Below are positions 43,940-55,249 of a stretch of 64,000 nucleotides of DNA, one piece after another (positions within the stretch are counted from its first letter, which is position 1; each line of letters begins with the position of its first letter). The position numbers were made by a program, and so were the translations under genes. The notes beneath the pieces are model-generated. The model was given only the letters and a program-made list of their open reading frames with translations, did not search any database and was not told the DNA's origin. This stretch comes from Candidula unifasciata (lineage: Eukaryota > Mollusca > Gastropoda > Stylommatophora > Geomitridae). Location of the stretch: positions 75,001 through 139,000 of the forward strand of contig CAJHNH020000196.1 in assembly GCA_905116865.2 (NCBI GenBank), in the 5' to 3' direction.

Positions 43940-44071
43940 AGTGCAAAGATGGCTTCTTCAGTGAGGAGTGCGACCAGCACTGCTCGTCGACGTGTGCGAA
44001 CAGCCAGTGTGACATGATCACGGGCAACTGTTTCTCTTGATTACGAAAGTTCACAGGGGACTTTTGTACAG
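43940..44071 (+). CDS. Gene 1 exon: end of one EGF module and a second with TGA in place of Cys
   Basis: Acceptor TTTTTTTTTAAG precedes 43940; donor GTAGGA follows 44071. The exon is 132 nt, phase 1 at both ends. It starts ECKDGFFSEECDQHC and continues CANSQCDMITGNCFS to an in-frame TGA at 44038-44040. Behind the stop the frame stays open: LRKFTGDFCT to the donor. In the neighbouring modules the closing motif is C-x(1-2)-C-x8-C; here it reads C-F-S-stop-x8-C, so the stop replaces exactly one conserved cysteine. TGA is one substitution from both Cys codons. Either the gene ends here as a truncated secreted protein, or it is a recent pseudogene, a sequence error, or far less likely a recoded codon. 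Confidence 0.82.
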
Positions 44072-44255
44072 GTAGGATGGAGACCAAGCAAGGCTTGTCT
44101 TTCTGTTCGCCTGCATGTCATTGTGTGTCTATGTAGGTACTGTTTGTACAAGGAGGATAAAACTATGCCGGGCCATCCATTGTAGCATCAACTTCGTGTT
44201 GGTCCTAGAGCTCTGTTTTCAAAACAGAGCTCCTTGCTGCTCCTTTTTTTGTCTC

Positions 44256-44299
44256 ACAACACACACACACACACACATACACACACACACACACTCACA

Positions 44300-44334
<35 letters not shown>

Positions 44335-44340
44335 ACACCA
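44256..44340 (+). repeat. (CA)n microsatellite
   Basis: ACACACA with a few T-containing interruptions. Confidence 0.95.
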
Positions 44341-44439
44341 TACGTACGTACACAGTCTCTAAAAAAGTCGTGTTTTTCTGATTAAGTATATGGGACTATA
44401 AGAATCATACTTTTTACATGACTATTAATTCTTCTTCTT

Positions 44440-45012
44440 TTGTCAATGTCTCCTTATGCCGCTAGGCGTCGCAGTTCATCAGACTACTGGCAGCCAACCC
44501 AGGGCGCGCTCAGCAGCTTAATAAGCAGTGATTTTTGCAGTCTTAAGGTGTCATAAGACTCCATATTCTTCTCGGTCTTCCCCTGCAACTTGAAGTTTCG
44601 ATTTTCCGGTTGAACACTCCTGCTGCTGGTATCGTTTGTGTCATTCCCATTTTATGGCCAAACCATTTAATTCTTTGTTTCTCAATACATTCTAACAGTT
44701 CCTGTGATCATGTCGTCTCTCAATCGATCTCTTCTGGTTTTATGCACAGTCACTTTCAAATATCTCATTTCACTGTCGATTAGTTTTTCTTTCGTGTTCT
44801 TTTTTCAGTGTCCAATTTCGACTTCTGTAAATTTAAGTAGGTATAAATATTGTATTTATAATTTGACTTGTTGTCTTTATTGGGATACCTGAGTGTTTTA
44901 ATAATGGATCATGTTAGGACATGACATTGCTGGATTGGGGAATTCTCGTTTCTCTCTCTATCTCTCTCTCTCTCTCGCTCTCTCTCTGTCTCTCTGTCTC
45001 TCTGTCTCTCTC

Positions 45013-45050
<38 letters not shown>

Positions 45051-45830
45051 TATTTTACCATTGTGTGTAAAGATGCTTCCAAAGTATTTAAATCCTTGCA
45101 CTTGTTTCAGACTTTGATCTATGATCTTAATGTCGATGGTCTGTTGATATCTACTTATTCTCATGACTTTTTTTTTAAAATATTGATCGTCATGTTATGT
45201 TTAAGGCTACTGTCGTGTAGTTAGTTGGTTTTTGTGGTCCTGTAGCAAAGAGAAGTCCATTGAAATCCTATTGTTTATCGACATCTGGGTTTCCATGAAT
45301 ATTATAAAAAGAAAGGGTGAAAGAATAAATACTTATCCCACTATTGATGCTACGGAGAACAAGTTTGTGAGTTCAGCTCCTGTTCTAATGGGGCTTTCAC
45401 TCTATCTATAAATAGCTCTCACACAATCTAGCTTTGTTTCATTTTTGCCATAGTTTTTAAGCACATCCCATAGTAAATGTCTGTTCACTCTGTCAACAGT
45501 CTTTTTTTGATCTATAAAAGCAATGTTCATTTGGTGTCTGTGTTCTATTGTCTTTTCACTAATTTGCCTTACGGTGAAAATAGCATCAGCACACCCTTTT
45601 CCTTTCCTGAATCCGACCTGCGCTGGGCTCAGAATCGGTTTTATAACAGATCTAATTCGTTGTTCCAGAATCTTGGCAGACATTTTACCCACTTGGCTTA
45701 AACGGGAGATACCTCTATAAGTGTTACAATCTTGCTTGTTGCCTTTTCTTTTCCATATTGGTACTATAATGGTCCACAAGTTGACTCCAGTTTCTCCATA
45801 GGATTATATTGCCTCAGCTCTAATTATATC
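44440..45830 (-). mobile_element. LINE reverse transcriptase, minus strand, broken by a (GT)n/(TC)n tract
   Basis: The minus strand reads, from 45779 down, a long frame with PIWKRKGNKQDCNTYRGIS, QVGFRKGKGCADAIFTVRQI, and AFIDQKKTVDRVNRHLLWDV, i.e. RT domains 1 to 3 with the first catalytic Asp of FxDxxK-A/T-FD. It continues to FKYFGSIFTHNGKID, then a microsatellite at 44960-45050 has replaced or split the thumb. The remainder (44440-44770) carries worn EMRYLKV-type and C-terminal sequence. The YADD box falls in a degraded stretch. Same broad group as family B. Confidence 0.8.
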
Positions 45831-46869
45831 AACACAAGCGGCCTTTTATGTTTTAAATGCACCTGATTGCTTCTATGACGTCTTGTTCAATTATTCCAGG
45901 CTGTTCCTTGTGTGTATGTATGGGTGTGCATAGTACTTTTCCTTCATTTTATATTACGTTCCATAGAGTATAGAAAAATTCTTTCTATCTTGTTCTGATC
46001 TTACCCTCTTAATGTGTGGGTCTTCCTTGACTGTCATTGACATTTTCTGATGGTTGGAATAGTTAATATCTGGTTCTCATTTTTGCATAGTTTTGTAAAA
46101 CTGTCTACTAGAATTTAGCACACAGTTTGGTCAGATGTTCCCTATACATGATCCAGGATGTTTCCTTGCTTGTTTGATTTCTCTGACAAATTGTCGCCTT
46201 GTTACTCTCTACGCGATATTGTGTGCGGGATCTTAGCCATTATTTTCTATTTCTCTTTTTTTAATTTCCCCTGCTTGATTTACATTTTTATTCCACTATG
46301 CTTTTTTTTCGGTGTTGCTCCTGTCTGTCTGTCCTGTTTTCTGCTACCTTAGGCCGGATATTGCAGTGTCTGATATACCTGGTATTTCCGTTATGTTTTC
46401 TGAAGGAAACATGGAGAAGGACAGGAGAAAGATTAAACAATTAATTATAAATGACACATAGTACCATAGTCTGACAGCTAGGCAGCAGACTGACACACAA
46501 TGTGATTCATGTGTGAATGTCTTTTGTAACCAATGACATTAAGATTATCCCGTAGATATATAGAGTAGATATGAAATGGCGTCTTGTCTTTAAAGTTTTT
46601 CTCTGTTTTCTGTTTGCAGAATTGAACAGCTCGATCATACTTAGCAATTCTACTATTGCTGCTTCCTTTGCTTGTAACTGCACATTGTTGCTGTCTGATT
46701 GGGAGGAAAGAGGTTGTTCAAACACAAGCAAAAGAAGGAGACGATGATGATGCTGATGATGATGAGGAGGAGGAGGAGGAGGAGAAGGAGGAGGAGAAAT
46801 GTGTGGATAAAGACTAAAATAATTAATTATTACAATATTAAAAATATTTAATTATGAAAAAAAAAAAAA
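45831..46869 (+). other. Region without clear gene
   Basis: T-rich. At 46619 the sequence TGTTTGCAG is followed by a 43-codon open stretch that ends at a TGA near 46749 and lacks cysteine spacing or homology; it could be taken for a phase-1 terminal exon of gene 1 but I cannot support that. (GAT)n/(GAG)n runs lie at 46741-46795. Confidence 0.4.
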
Positions 46870-47060
46870 ACATAATTTAATCTTTGTCTTGTCTTGTCTT
46901 GTCTTATCCACAATTGCCTCACAGCGTAGTGGGAAGTCGCAGTTTTCTATCCTGGGCCAGGTGTGTTGCACGTGTTGTTGTTATTCCGTGTTGCCTCAGG
47001 ATCTCTGATATATTGTCTATTAATCGTACTCTCGGTCTGCCTCTTGCAATTTAATCTTTA
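46870..47060 (-). mobile_element. LINE C-terminal tail, minus strand
   Basis: The minus strand reads ARGRPRVRLIDNISEILRQH and then ARTHLAQDRKLRLPTTL-like sequence to a stop and an (AAGAC)n tail at 46885-46905. Inverted relative to the piece at 47133. Confidence 0.7.
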
Positions 47061-47132
47061 AAGTGTTTTAAAACTAGTTTATGTCATATAAGTAAACATT
47101 TAATAAAGAATTAATAATTTTTATACGGTCTG

Positions 47133-47605
47133 ATGACCATTCCAACTCTGTGTATTCCAACTCTGTGCTACCAGTGCCAGACATGGTCACTCACAACAAA
47201 CCATAAAAGAAAATTAGTAACCACGGAAATGAGATGTTTGAGAAGGGCTGTAGGAGTGACCACAAGAGATAAGATCAGGAATGAGATCATAAGAGAACAA
47301 GTCGGCACAGAACCAATTCTGGATTACATACAAAGACAGCAAGTGAAATGGTTTGCCCACTTAGAGAGAATGCCTTGTGACACCATACCATACAAAGCAT
47401 ACATGGAAAGAGAAGAAGGACGTAGAGCATTGGGTAGACCAAGAACAAGATGGAAGGATAACATCAGAGAAACTCTACAACAGCATGATGTGCCTATGGT
47501 CGAGGCAGCCAGAAGAGCTAGAAACAGAACCTTATATCTCCCTCGACACCCACAGCGGTAAAAGAGGAAGTGAAGAAGAAGTAGAAGAAGATGATGACCA
47601 TTATT
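47133..47605 (+). mobile_element. LINE pol C-terminal part (family B relative)
   Basis: The open frame to TAA at 47559-47561 reads IPTLCYQCQTWSLTT, EMRCLRRAVGVTTRDKI, YIQRQQVKWFAHLERM and ALGRPRTRWKDNIRETL. It ends with a GAAGAAGTAGAAG/GATGATG tail. 5' truncated but with an intact frame, so a fairly young copy. Confidence 0.82.
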
Positions 47606-47759
47606 AAATATATGCTTGGCTTCAACTAGCTTGCCATTTGTAGATGTTCCGTATTCAAGTGAATGCACAGTAATGTTGATAGTACGTGACCATGTTTGTG
47701 TTTCTTTGGCTGTTGGGGTGCATTGCAAAAGTAATTTAATCTTCTGTTTCTTTTTGCTC

Positions 47760-48060
47760 TACTCCAGTCCTCCTCCTCCTCCTTCTTCTACTTCTACTTC
47801 TTCTTCTTTTTCTTCTTCTTCTTCTTTTTCTTTTCTTCTTTTTCTTTTTTCTTCTCCTTTTTCTTCTTCTTCTTCTTTTTCTTCTTCTTCTTCTTCTTCT
47901 TCTTCTTCTTCTTCTTCTTCTTCTTCTTCTTCTTCTTCTTCTTCTTCTTCTTCTTCTTCTTCTTCTTCTTCTTCTTCTTCTTCTTCTTCTTCTTCTTCTT
48001 CTTCTTCTTCTTCTTCTTCTTCTTCTTCTTCTTCTTCTTCTTCTTCCTCTCTTCTTCTTC
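47760..48060 (+). repeat. (TTC)n microsatellite, about 300 bp
   Basis: The longest simple repeat of the window, pure TTC from about 47881 to 48045. Long Ser (plus) and Arg (minus) frames are artefacts. Confidence 0.97.
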
Positions 48061-48061
48061 A

Positions 48062-48162
48062 AATATGCATTATTGATAACATTGGTACTCTAAAAGATGA
48101 GTGCTTAGAAGGGCTGAATGTCAGACGAACTTCCGTGCCCAATGTGTAACCCTTGGAAAAAC
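48062..48162 (+). repeat. LINE/SINE 3' end (family C), plus strand
   Basis: GAAGGGCTGAATGTCAGACG, then CCGTGCCCAATGTGTAACCC and TTGGAAAAACAAG match the ends at 52520-52625 and, inverted, 30238-30345. Confidence 0.6.
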
Positions 48163-48325
48163 AAGTTTTTTTTTCACGATTTTTTCCTATGAGTTTTCCG
48201 AAGGAGTTTTGAAGTGTGATCATTTTGTAGAGTTTACTTTTTCGTGATCTCTCCTTGGCTGAATAATGGTTCTGATGTAGCTCTTGAGCCAGTCATCGGT
48301 CACGATGTTGCTTTTGATGCTCTTT

Positions 48326-48517
48326 TTAAATATCATCGACAGTTCCATTGTCTGTTACCTCGAGGCAGTTGAAGTCGCTGTATCCGATGCCATCGGGCCC
48401 TAGGGCTGTGTCGGGACAGGTCTTCAGAAGAGCTCTGATATTTGCAACAGAGATGTACACTATGTCATCTTCTCCATCTATTTCAGCAATGTGCACGTCA
48501 TGGACTGTTTGTTTCAT
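48326..48517 (-). mobile_element. LINE reverse transcriptase, domain 0/1 fragment, minus strand
   Basis: The minus strand reads ISVANIRALLKTCPDTALGP followed by DGIGYSDFNCLE, the K-x-A-x-GPDGI block that opens LINE reverse transcriptases. It probably belongs to the endonuclease pieces at 48800-50200, also minus strand. Confidence 0.65.
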
Positions 48518-48799
48518 TTGCTTCTTCTGGTCTCTGTCTGTCGTTTAGGTTGACAGGAGAAATATATGCATTAGTTCTTTCCTTTGTCTTCGCCACAGCT
48601 TAAGATGACCTACTGTACATTTTTTAATCGGGCATATTACACGATTGTTTGCCACCTTTCACACTGCGGTGGAGTCGTCCGAAATTTATGAGATTTTTTG
48701 CACCCTATATCATTGCAAAATGTCTTTCATGTTGTTGCGTAGCCTATCTCACAGTATTTATTTTTTTTTATTTTAAGTGTTCAGTTAAGGTAATCTTTC

Positions 48800-49265
48800 C
48801 ATTCTTTCATGGCTTGCTTGTGAGCATCAGACAGTCTCGAAGACTTTCTGCAATTCTTTGATTCTTTAGTGGCACTTCGTTTCTCTTTCCGTACCTTGTG
48901 ACTTTAGGTGTCGACCACATATCTCGTTGACGCCGAGTTACACCAAATTGGTGTGCCCGCCCCGTATTTAGAAATAGCCTCTTGTTTCTGGGAATTTGTA
49001 TGTACTGTTTTCTTGACCAAAATCCAGCACGCAATGTGGTCGCTTCCATGATATCCCGGTACACGCCACTGGCAGAGTGCACTCATGCTGGGCGAGACCA
49101 GAGCGAGATCTAGGTCTGTCTATGTCGCCATCTCTGTCAGGGATTCTTGTGTTTCTGCCATCGTTCAAGCAGATCAACTCTCTTTCTGTCAGTGCCTCCT
49201 CCACTGCCTCAAATTGATTTTTCGACAGTCGTCAGCCCACTTCTTGTATTGAAGTCACCACATGT
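48800..49265 (-). mobile_element. LINE endonuclease (APE-type) fragment, minus strand
   Basis: The minus strand begins TTCGDFNTRSGLTTVEKSI near 49262, with the conserved GDFN, and after a frame shift reads LNDGRNTRIPDRDGDIDRP, the typical segment between GDFN and the final SDH of the AP-like endonuclease. Further down, EGRR-like linker sequence is worn. Confidence 0.65.
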
Positions 49266-49284
49266 GGTCAAGTTGGTGTTTAAC

Positions 49285-49690
49285 CAATAGCATTTGGATG
49301 GCTCAAGCAGAAAACACAATAAGACAATTATGCATGCTTTAGAACATTGGAAAGGAGAGGGTCCGAGTACCAGAGGAAAAGTCTGATCTGTGTAGGGTTC
49401 TGATAACAATTGGCTAGGTATGCAGAGAGTGGTCAGCGCGCGTTGTGGAGGTTAAGATCCAACAGTTGATTCACGACAATTCACGCCCAGGTGATCTGAT
49501 TATCTATACAGATGGTTCAGTGTTGAGAGGAAAGAGAAGTGCTTGGACATTAATAGCGAAAAGCCAATGGAAAATCTTTAATACAAGACAGCCTAGCATA
49601 TGACACCACAACATCTAGAATGAGAATGGAGGTGGAGGCGGTAAGTGCAGCTCGCCGGTGGCTAAAGAACAAGATGCATACACATGTCGT
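49285..49690 (+). mobile_element. RNase H fragment, plus strand (family E)
   Basis: It contains DLIIYTDGSV near 49493, with the catalytic Asp intact, and then a frame-broken HNIxNENGGGG/TTSRMRMEVEAVSAARRWL region. It matches 19826-20230. It is sandwiched between two minus-strand endonuclease pieces. Confidence 0.7.
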
Positions 49691-49694
49691 GAGC

Positions 49695-50200
49695 TTGAGG
49701 GTGTCTGTATTACTTTCTTTAGCTGCTTCACTGCGGCTCTCTTTGCCTTCCACGCCTGTTCTACTTCAGGAGTCCACCTTGGGAGCTGTAGAAAATTATT
49801 TCTGGCAGTTCTGTTGCATGCTCTTTGTCTGAGGCGTCCAAGTAGGTTGTTCGTCCACTTATACCGCAAGGTCTTGCGTGTTCTGACAGCCTTAACCTTA
49901 ATGGGTTTAGAAATCAAGACTGAACATGGTAGTTTATCACTCCCTTGGTCATTCAGGACAGTCCACTTAACATCTAAAACCGACGACTGAGAGACACATG
50001 TCAAGTCAATGGCTGTGTGCATCGCCAGACCTCATTGCCATCCTAGTCGGCCTCCCATCATTGATGTAGACCATTTCAGAGTCAGCCATGGCCTCTGCAA
50101 GAGTAATTCCCTTTCGGTTTTCTCCACTGCTGTTCCATTCTCTGTTCCTCACGTTGAAATCCTCACATATGAGTAACCGATCACCTGGTAACTCCTCCAA
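49695..50200 (-). mobile_element. LINE endonuclease C-terminus and linker, minus strand
   Basis: The minus strand reads LLICEDFNVRNREWNSSGEN (GDFN with G changed to E), INDGRPTRMAMRSGD, and in the next frame IDLTCVSQSSVLDVKWTVLN and then RWTPEVEQAWKAKRAAVKQL, the region between endonuclease and RT. A second endonuclease copy, distinct from that at 48800. Confidence 0.7.
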
Positions 50201-50644
50201 TTTCTTGAGCCGACCCTATTGTGATCTTCCTTTCATTAGCGGTAGAAGATAATGAAAAAAAAATGAACCGCTAGGAACTACTACTGCCTCTCAACATAGA
50301 GGTAACTGTGTAAATAATTACATCACCAGATTCAAACGCATCTTAGTCTCCTAAACCATTACACCAAGGCTCCACATCTGGCAACGTAAGTTTGAGGTTT
50401 TGAACAACAGATTACCATTATGGCACACGGGTAGTAACACGTTAGTGCTCCATTCTTTTTCTCACTCAAGTCTGAGTCCCAAGAAGCTCAGCACAGTGCA
50501 CAGGCTGTGAAGCACCGGCAAGGATCCTGAAATACTTTGGGTAGATTTTCAACTCCAAATTTTGCCTGGGAAGCGCCTTTAGGATACTCTTTTAGATTTC
50601 CAACAGGAATTTTTTTTTAACGTGTGCAATAATGCACACGGGCG

Positions 50645-50790
50645 TTCGATCTCACAACCCAGAATTTAGGAGAAATTAGTAGAAGTCCAAGTGAAAAAAT
50701 CCCAGCTCTTACCTGGGATTGAATCCGGAACCTCTAGCACGCGAGGCGGACACCCAGCCTAGAGGCCACGCCAACCCCCCCCCCCCCTCC
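50645..50790 (-). repeat. tRNA-derived SINE head, minus strand
   Basis: The minus strand reads GTTGGCGTGGCCTCTAGGC, GTCCGCCTCGCGTGCTAGAG and GTTCCGGATTCAATCCCAGG, i.e. A- and B-box-like elements in tRNA spacing. It is preceded by a G10 run on that strand. A different family from family 1. Confidence 0.65.
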
Positions 50791-50799
50791 CCAGGGCCG

Positions 50800-51789
50800 T
50801 AAGTTTTAATGACGTCATTCGTACATTTAATCTCAACACCAAAAGCTTGCATTACCAGCCACAAAACTGTGACATCACGTTTTCACTTACGAAGAAACAA
50901 CATAAAAACAGGATCATCCCCTGTGTTTCAGACAGCCAGATGGCGGAACAGCAATGCCATTTACCAATGTTCAGTTCACTATTGTCAGCGTTATGTTTAA
51001 ATTTTCAAAAATTAGTGTAAGTATGTGAGTTTCATGAGTAACTTTACCTGCAAGATTATTGGGTGGTTTTTTATTTATTAATTGTTTTTTTTTTTCTTCA
51101 AATAAACCCAAGGTAAGAAATCCCACCGTTCCCAGGACAGTCTAATATTCTAGGGGGTTTATGACATAACTTCGGTTGTTTTATTGATGACATGTCTGGT
51201 GTTGAAATAATGTGTACCAAATAGTGTGCACTGTGTTCACAATCTGTGCAACGATGTGTGTACGCTATGTGCGATCTAGAAGATGTCTGTGTATTCCATT
51301 CTACCTCTTGTTTCTCTCCCTTACCGTTCTCCACATGCCCTCAGTGAACTGAGTATGTGCACCTGTGATGAGGTCGACAATATGGAACGCTTGCCAACTC
51401 TTGAGACCACAAGTATACAACATGTCCGTCAGACGGACTCGTGCCTTGCAGCCATGTGCCTTCCATGAGCGGGATGAGCTGCCGACGTTCGAATGTCAGT
51501 ATCTCAGATCTGAAGATACTTTTTTTGACAAGCTACCTATTGTTAATGTAGTTGAACACAAACTATCGGGTGTCTTAACTGAAAGCCATTTAACATGAAG
51601 TTCATATTTTTAAGCCATGGCCTAAATTCCGAACATTTCGGACCAAAATAAACATAGCATATTTTACGTATCCTGCATCAAAATGTATATTGACTACTGT
51701 TCAACAATTTGGGATTATTGCTTTAAATCTAAAAACAAATGACTGAGTTCTCTACAAAATCTTGTTTTACACCTAATCTCCTATAAAAA
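50800..51789 (+). other. Region without recognised gene
   Basis: No domain, repeat or exon-like block can be supported here; AT-rich with short frames only. Confidence 0.45.
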
Positions 51790-52625
51790 GTACGTCAAGT
51801 AAAATCTCTGTTAGTGACATCTAAGACTTCTGCCATTTTGTAAACTTTTTTTCTTTTTGGTATCAAGGCCAAATTTTTTTTTAAAAATATTTCAAAATTA
51901 CACCTTCCGATTTAATCAATCCAATCCTACGAATATCACGCGACTAAGTTTATTTCATTTGCCTAAACCTAAAATTGATTAATTTAAAACAAGTTAAGCA
52001 TAATCTGCTGCTCATTTATAGAACCCTCTTCCCAGCTCAATTAACTGCACATTTTTCATTTCAAGATTGTCTGTAATTATATGCCACCTACATTAGTTAA
52101 TAATCCATACTGCATTATCAATTTATAATTAAATAAAGTGTGTATGATATGAATGTAAGTGTATGAGTGTGACATCATGCATGTGTAGGCGTGTTCGTGT
52201 ATGTATTATTATGTGTATGTATGAGTGTATGTATTGGTAATTGCATTATGAATGTAGGTATGTGTATGTATGTGTGTATGTATGTATGTGTATATGTATG
52301 AATGTAATATGTACGTAATCATGTATGTATGTGGAAATGTGTGTTTGTATGTGGGTGCATTTGTGTGTTTAAGTGAGTGAGTGGGTTTGCGTGTGTATGT
52401 GGGTGTGTGTGTGTGTGCGTGCGCACAAGCATGCGCTTACACTTTATCCACCATGCTTTTGTATTTGTGATTGATATTCATAGTGTGCAAATTATTATGT
52501 GAACGTAACATTCTTTATTGATACACTAAAGCTGAAAGATGGTTGTTTGAAAGGGCCAAATGTAAGACTGGCATCCATGTTCAATTTGTGACCCTTCGAA
52601 AATAAAGTTCGTTCGTTCGTTCCCG
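51790..52625 (+). mobile_element. LINE 3' end (family C), with ATGT-rich insert and (GTTC)n tail
   Basis: 51790-52160 matches 6290-6620. It contains CTGCTCATTTATAGAACCCT (AAHLWN-like) and the AT-rich end, then an ATGT/GTGT low-complexity stretch to 52440. It closes with AAAGCTGAAAGATGGTTGTT, AAGGGCCAAATGTAAGACTG, TTGTGACCCTTCGAAAATAA and (GTTC)n at 52606-52623. It shows the complete 3' end of the family; the 5' part is missing. Confidence 0.7.
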
Positions 52626-52649
52626 TTACAATTATAACCTATATTGTGA

Positions 52650-53755
52650 GCAGTTTTGCCTCATTTTTATCGAACAAAAGCATAAATCGACATATCGCAG
52701 GTTGTTAAAACACATGCCCACAAACCGATACTCCTGGCATACAATGTATGGCTCTAATTATTATTTTACTGTACAAATTAAATAAAACGGGTGATAGCGA
52801 CCATCCCTAGATAACCTCTTATTTATTATTTTTAAAAAGTGTCAACTTGATTTTCAACTTTCATGGCTGTTTCTTGTTGCCTTTTATGTTGTTGTTTTTT
52901 TTTTTTTTTGGTTGCTTTTTTTAAATTTCCTATTTTCCGATCTTTAGCATCAGTGTTCAAGGTTTCCAATATTCTAATAACTGCTTCATATTTCGCGTTA
53001 TAAAATGCTTTAGAGTAATCACTAAAGCACAAATACAGATGAATGTTCATTTCCATATTTCTGTCTGAAAATGTTCTTAAAATAAGTATTGCGTTGTTTT
53101 TACCTTTACATTCAACAAAACTACAGCGTTCTTCCAAAATCTACGGCTTAATTTTGCATTTAATTCTTCTCATTATAATAATTATTAATATGTTAGTCAA
53201 ATGACTCATTAAACTTACTCTTTATGGCATTCCCTTGCACCATGTATTTGTGATAAAGGGATTAATCAAGATTTTGAAAGGTCGGCAGCTACGAGTCCAG
53301 TAATATAAATATCCTAGGAATGTTGTCAAAATTTGAAAAAAATAATTCACTAGCAGCTTTTCATTTTTCAATCGTGATGCCGTCTGCCCCTGCGGATTTA
53401 CATTTCTTTTTGTGGTTTATATGATTTTCTTTTTCCGCTTTTAGTATTGGCGGTACTTCCCAATAATCCCGACTCGCTATTTTAGGTCTGATGTTATTAT
53501 CACATAGCTCGTTTGTATACTCTGTCCATCTTTTAATTACCTTCTCTGTGTCCATCAATATTTTACCTTCTTTGCTTTTCAAGCAACTACCTGCTGCATA
53601 TTTTCCAAAACCCGAAAGTACTTGTATTCTTTTATACATGTCTGTTATGTTCCTTCTTTGTTCTTCAGTTTCTTTACACTTATGATTCAGGCCAACATCT
53701 GTTGCTACCTCACACTTATGTAAAATATTCCTATGAATCCTTTTATGTATCATCT
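52650..53755 (-). mobile_element. LINE pol fragment, pre-RT and RT (family G), minus strand
   Basis: The minus strand reads from 53753 down: KETEEQRRNITDMYKRIQVL, GKILMDTEKVIKRWTEYTNE, and SAGADGITIEK (the A-G-x-DGI block). Then near 53100 it reads EERCSFVECKGKNNAILILR and CFSDYSKAFYNAKYEAVIRI (the F-x-D-Y-x-KAFD block with D to Y), and then a worn RQG region near 52800-52830. The second catalytic box is not readable. A longer sister of 27700-28640. Confidence 0.75.
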
Positions 53756-55249
53756 TGTTTTTCTTTTTTTTTTTTTTTAAATTTCCATCGGATATTATAA
53801 ATCAAGTGGTGTGTTCAATTCACTGGGCTGGTGGTAAGAGGCGTAACAACCTACACCGTTCGTAGGACACAGGATGGTAACAGAGACGTAGGCACAAGAG
53901 GTCCAAGTGGCTTGAGATGAGAGAAGAGTGCAACGGTTCTCGAGGTGCACAAAGTTGTTGGAAGAGGTGTTTCTGGAGAATCCCGACTAACAGTGGTTTG
54001 CATGGGCTTAGCGAGAACCATGCAAGGTCAGGAACGCTGAGCCTGGGTGTTGATTTGAATGCCTCTCAATCACTCTGTGCGGAACGCATCTTCAGTTTTT
54101 GTGATGTTTTTAGCAGTAATTATGTGTTGCAGTTTAGTTCAGTGAAAGTTTATCTTGTGCATTAGAATCTGGTGTATGAGCCGAAATGCTAACGTTGTGC
54201 GGATTCTGTGGAGACAAGGCTTGAAGGGCCCAACATGGTATTTGCCACAAGGCCGACAGAAGTCGACAGGTGATTTCGGCGGAATTGCGAGGACAGAATT
54301 GTGCAGTGCCTCGTCATGATTCTGATGCGACAGTATGTCAAGAGACTTGTTGCCTGGGGCCGAGTCTCTAATCAGTTATCATATTCAGGTTATGGTGACC
54401 CGAAGTGATGGCACGTAACCGAGGAGGAGAATCTGTCTTGGGTGGCAAAGCAAGGGGGTGTAGCATCACCAGTGAATTAGGACAATAAGGTGTATGTTGT
54501 GGACACGCCAATTTAAGGCTGGGTGTTCCCTTTCAGTAGATTATTTTAGTTTATGGGTGGAGCTTTAGATGGACAGTCGTCCTTTATCACCAGTTCATGC
54601 TCATCGTCATGTTGTGTTGCGTCCAAATAAACGGGCTGAAGCACGAGTAAAGAGATGACTCTTCCCGTTTTGTTGATGTGGTTGGCTGCGGAATGTTCTC
54701 AGTTTTAGTGGTAAGATAGGACTATGAGAACTGTTAACATAGAACTTCCAGGTAGGGAACCCCATTAGTCACTTAGAGGTTGGCTTGGGTGGTGGTGGAA
54801 AAGAGGGGGGTGGGGTTAACTTTCATATAGGAGTGAGGCATAATCAGTAACCTTTAGATATTTAGTTAGGAGGCGATATACACCAAACATATCGCTTTCA
54901 AACATGGTGGATAATCGGACAATCTATCTGTCTACTGAAGCCTGTCTCTGGTATAATTATCAAAATGAGATTTAGAAAAAAAATAAATAACAAAACAATC
55001 AAGTATTCGTCATCTGTGGGCGCCATTTTAAAAAGAAACAAATGTATGCAGAATAATAAAAAAAAAAAATTTGAAGTATTTAGAAAGATATTAATTCAAA
55101 AATGAACTATAATCATGAATTGGGACTAAGAAATATTTTATTCTCTTCAAAAATAGTTGTATTGTGAATTTGTTGTTGTTGTGTGTGCGTGTGTGTGCTT
55201 GTGTGTGTGTGTGTAAAAAAAATATAATTGTTACTACTACATTACCTAT
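53756..55249 (+). other. Region without recognised gene
   Basis: GT/AG-rich, few open frames. No known element was recognised; 54200-54780 has a G-rich composition unlike its surroundings. Confidence 0.45.

Larger units (their letters stand above)
695..44071 (+). other. Gene 1: EGF / F5/8-lectin (fucolectin-like) multi-exon gene, 5' partial
   Basis: Nine phase-1 exons on the + strand join without frame breaks. The encoded order is an 8-Cys EGF, a shortened F5/8-like half-domain, a fuller F5/8 or fucolectin-like domain, and then about five EGF modules. Such proteins are extracellular; in molluscs related architectures occur in secreted lectins, MEGF/Draper-like scavenger receptors and receptor-phosphatase ectodomains. 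Which of these applies here cannot be decided, because no transmembrane or intracellular exon was found. The signal-peptide exon must lie before the window, judging from the downstream duplicate whose first exon is at 58078-58141. Introns are 3-8 kb and full of repeats. The last resolved exon has an in-frame TGA at a conserved cysteine, so the gene may be truncated or decaying. Confidence 0.75.

Noticed and set aside
46619..46749. Possible phase-1 terminal exon after TGTTTGCAG
   Set aside because: The frame fits, but it has no EGF cysteine pattern, membrane segment or paralogue; it ends in a GAT/GAG repeat and is probably repeat-derived.
47616..48149. Poly-Ser (plus) and poly-Arg (minus) frames
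   Set aside because: These are translations of the (TTC)n microsatellite.
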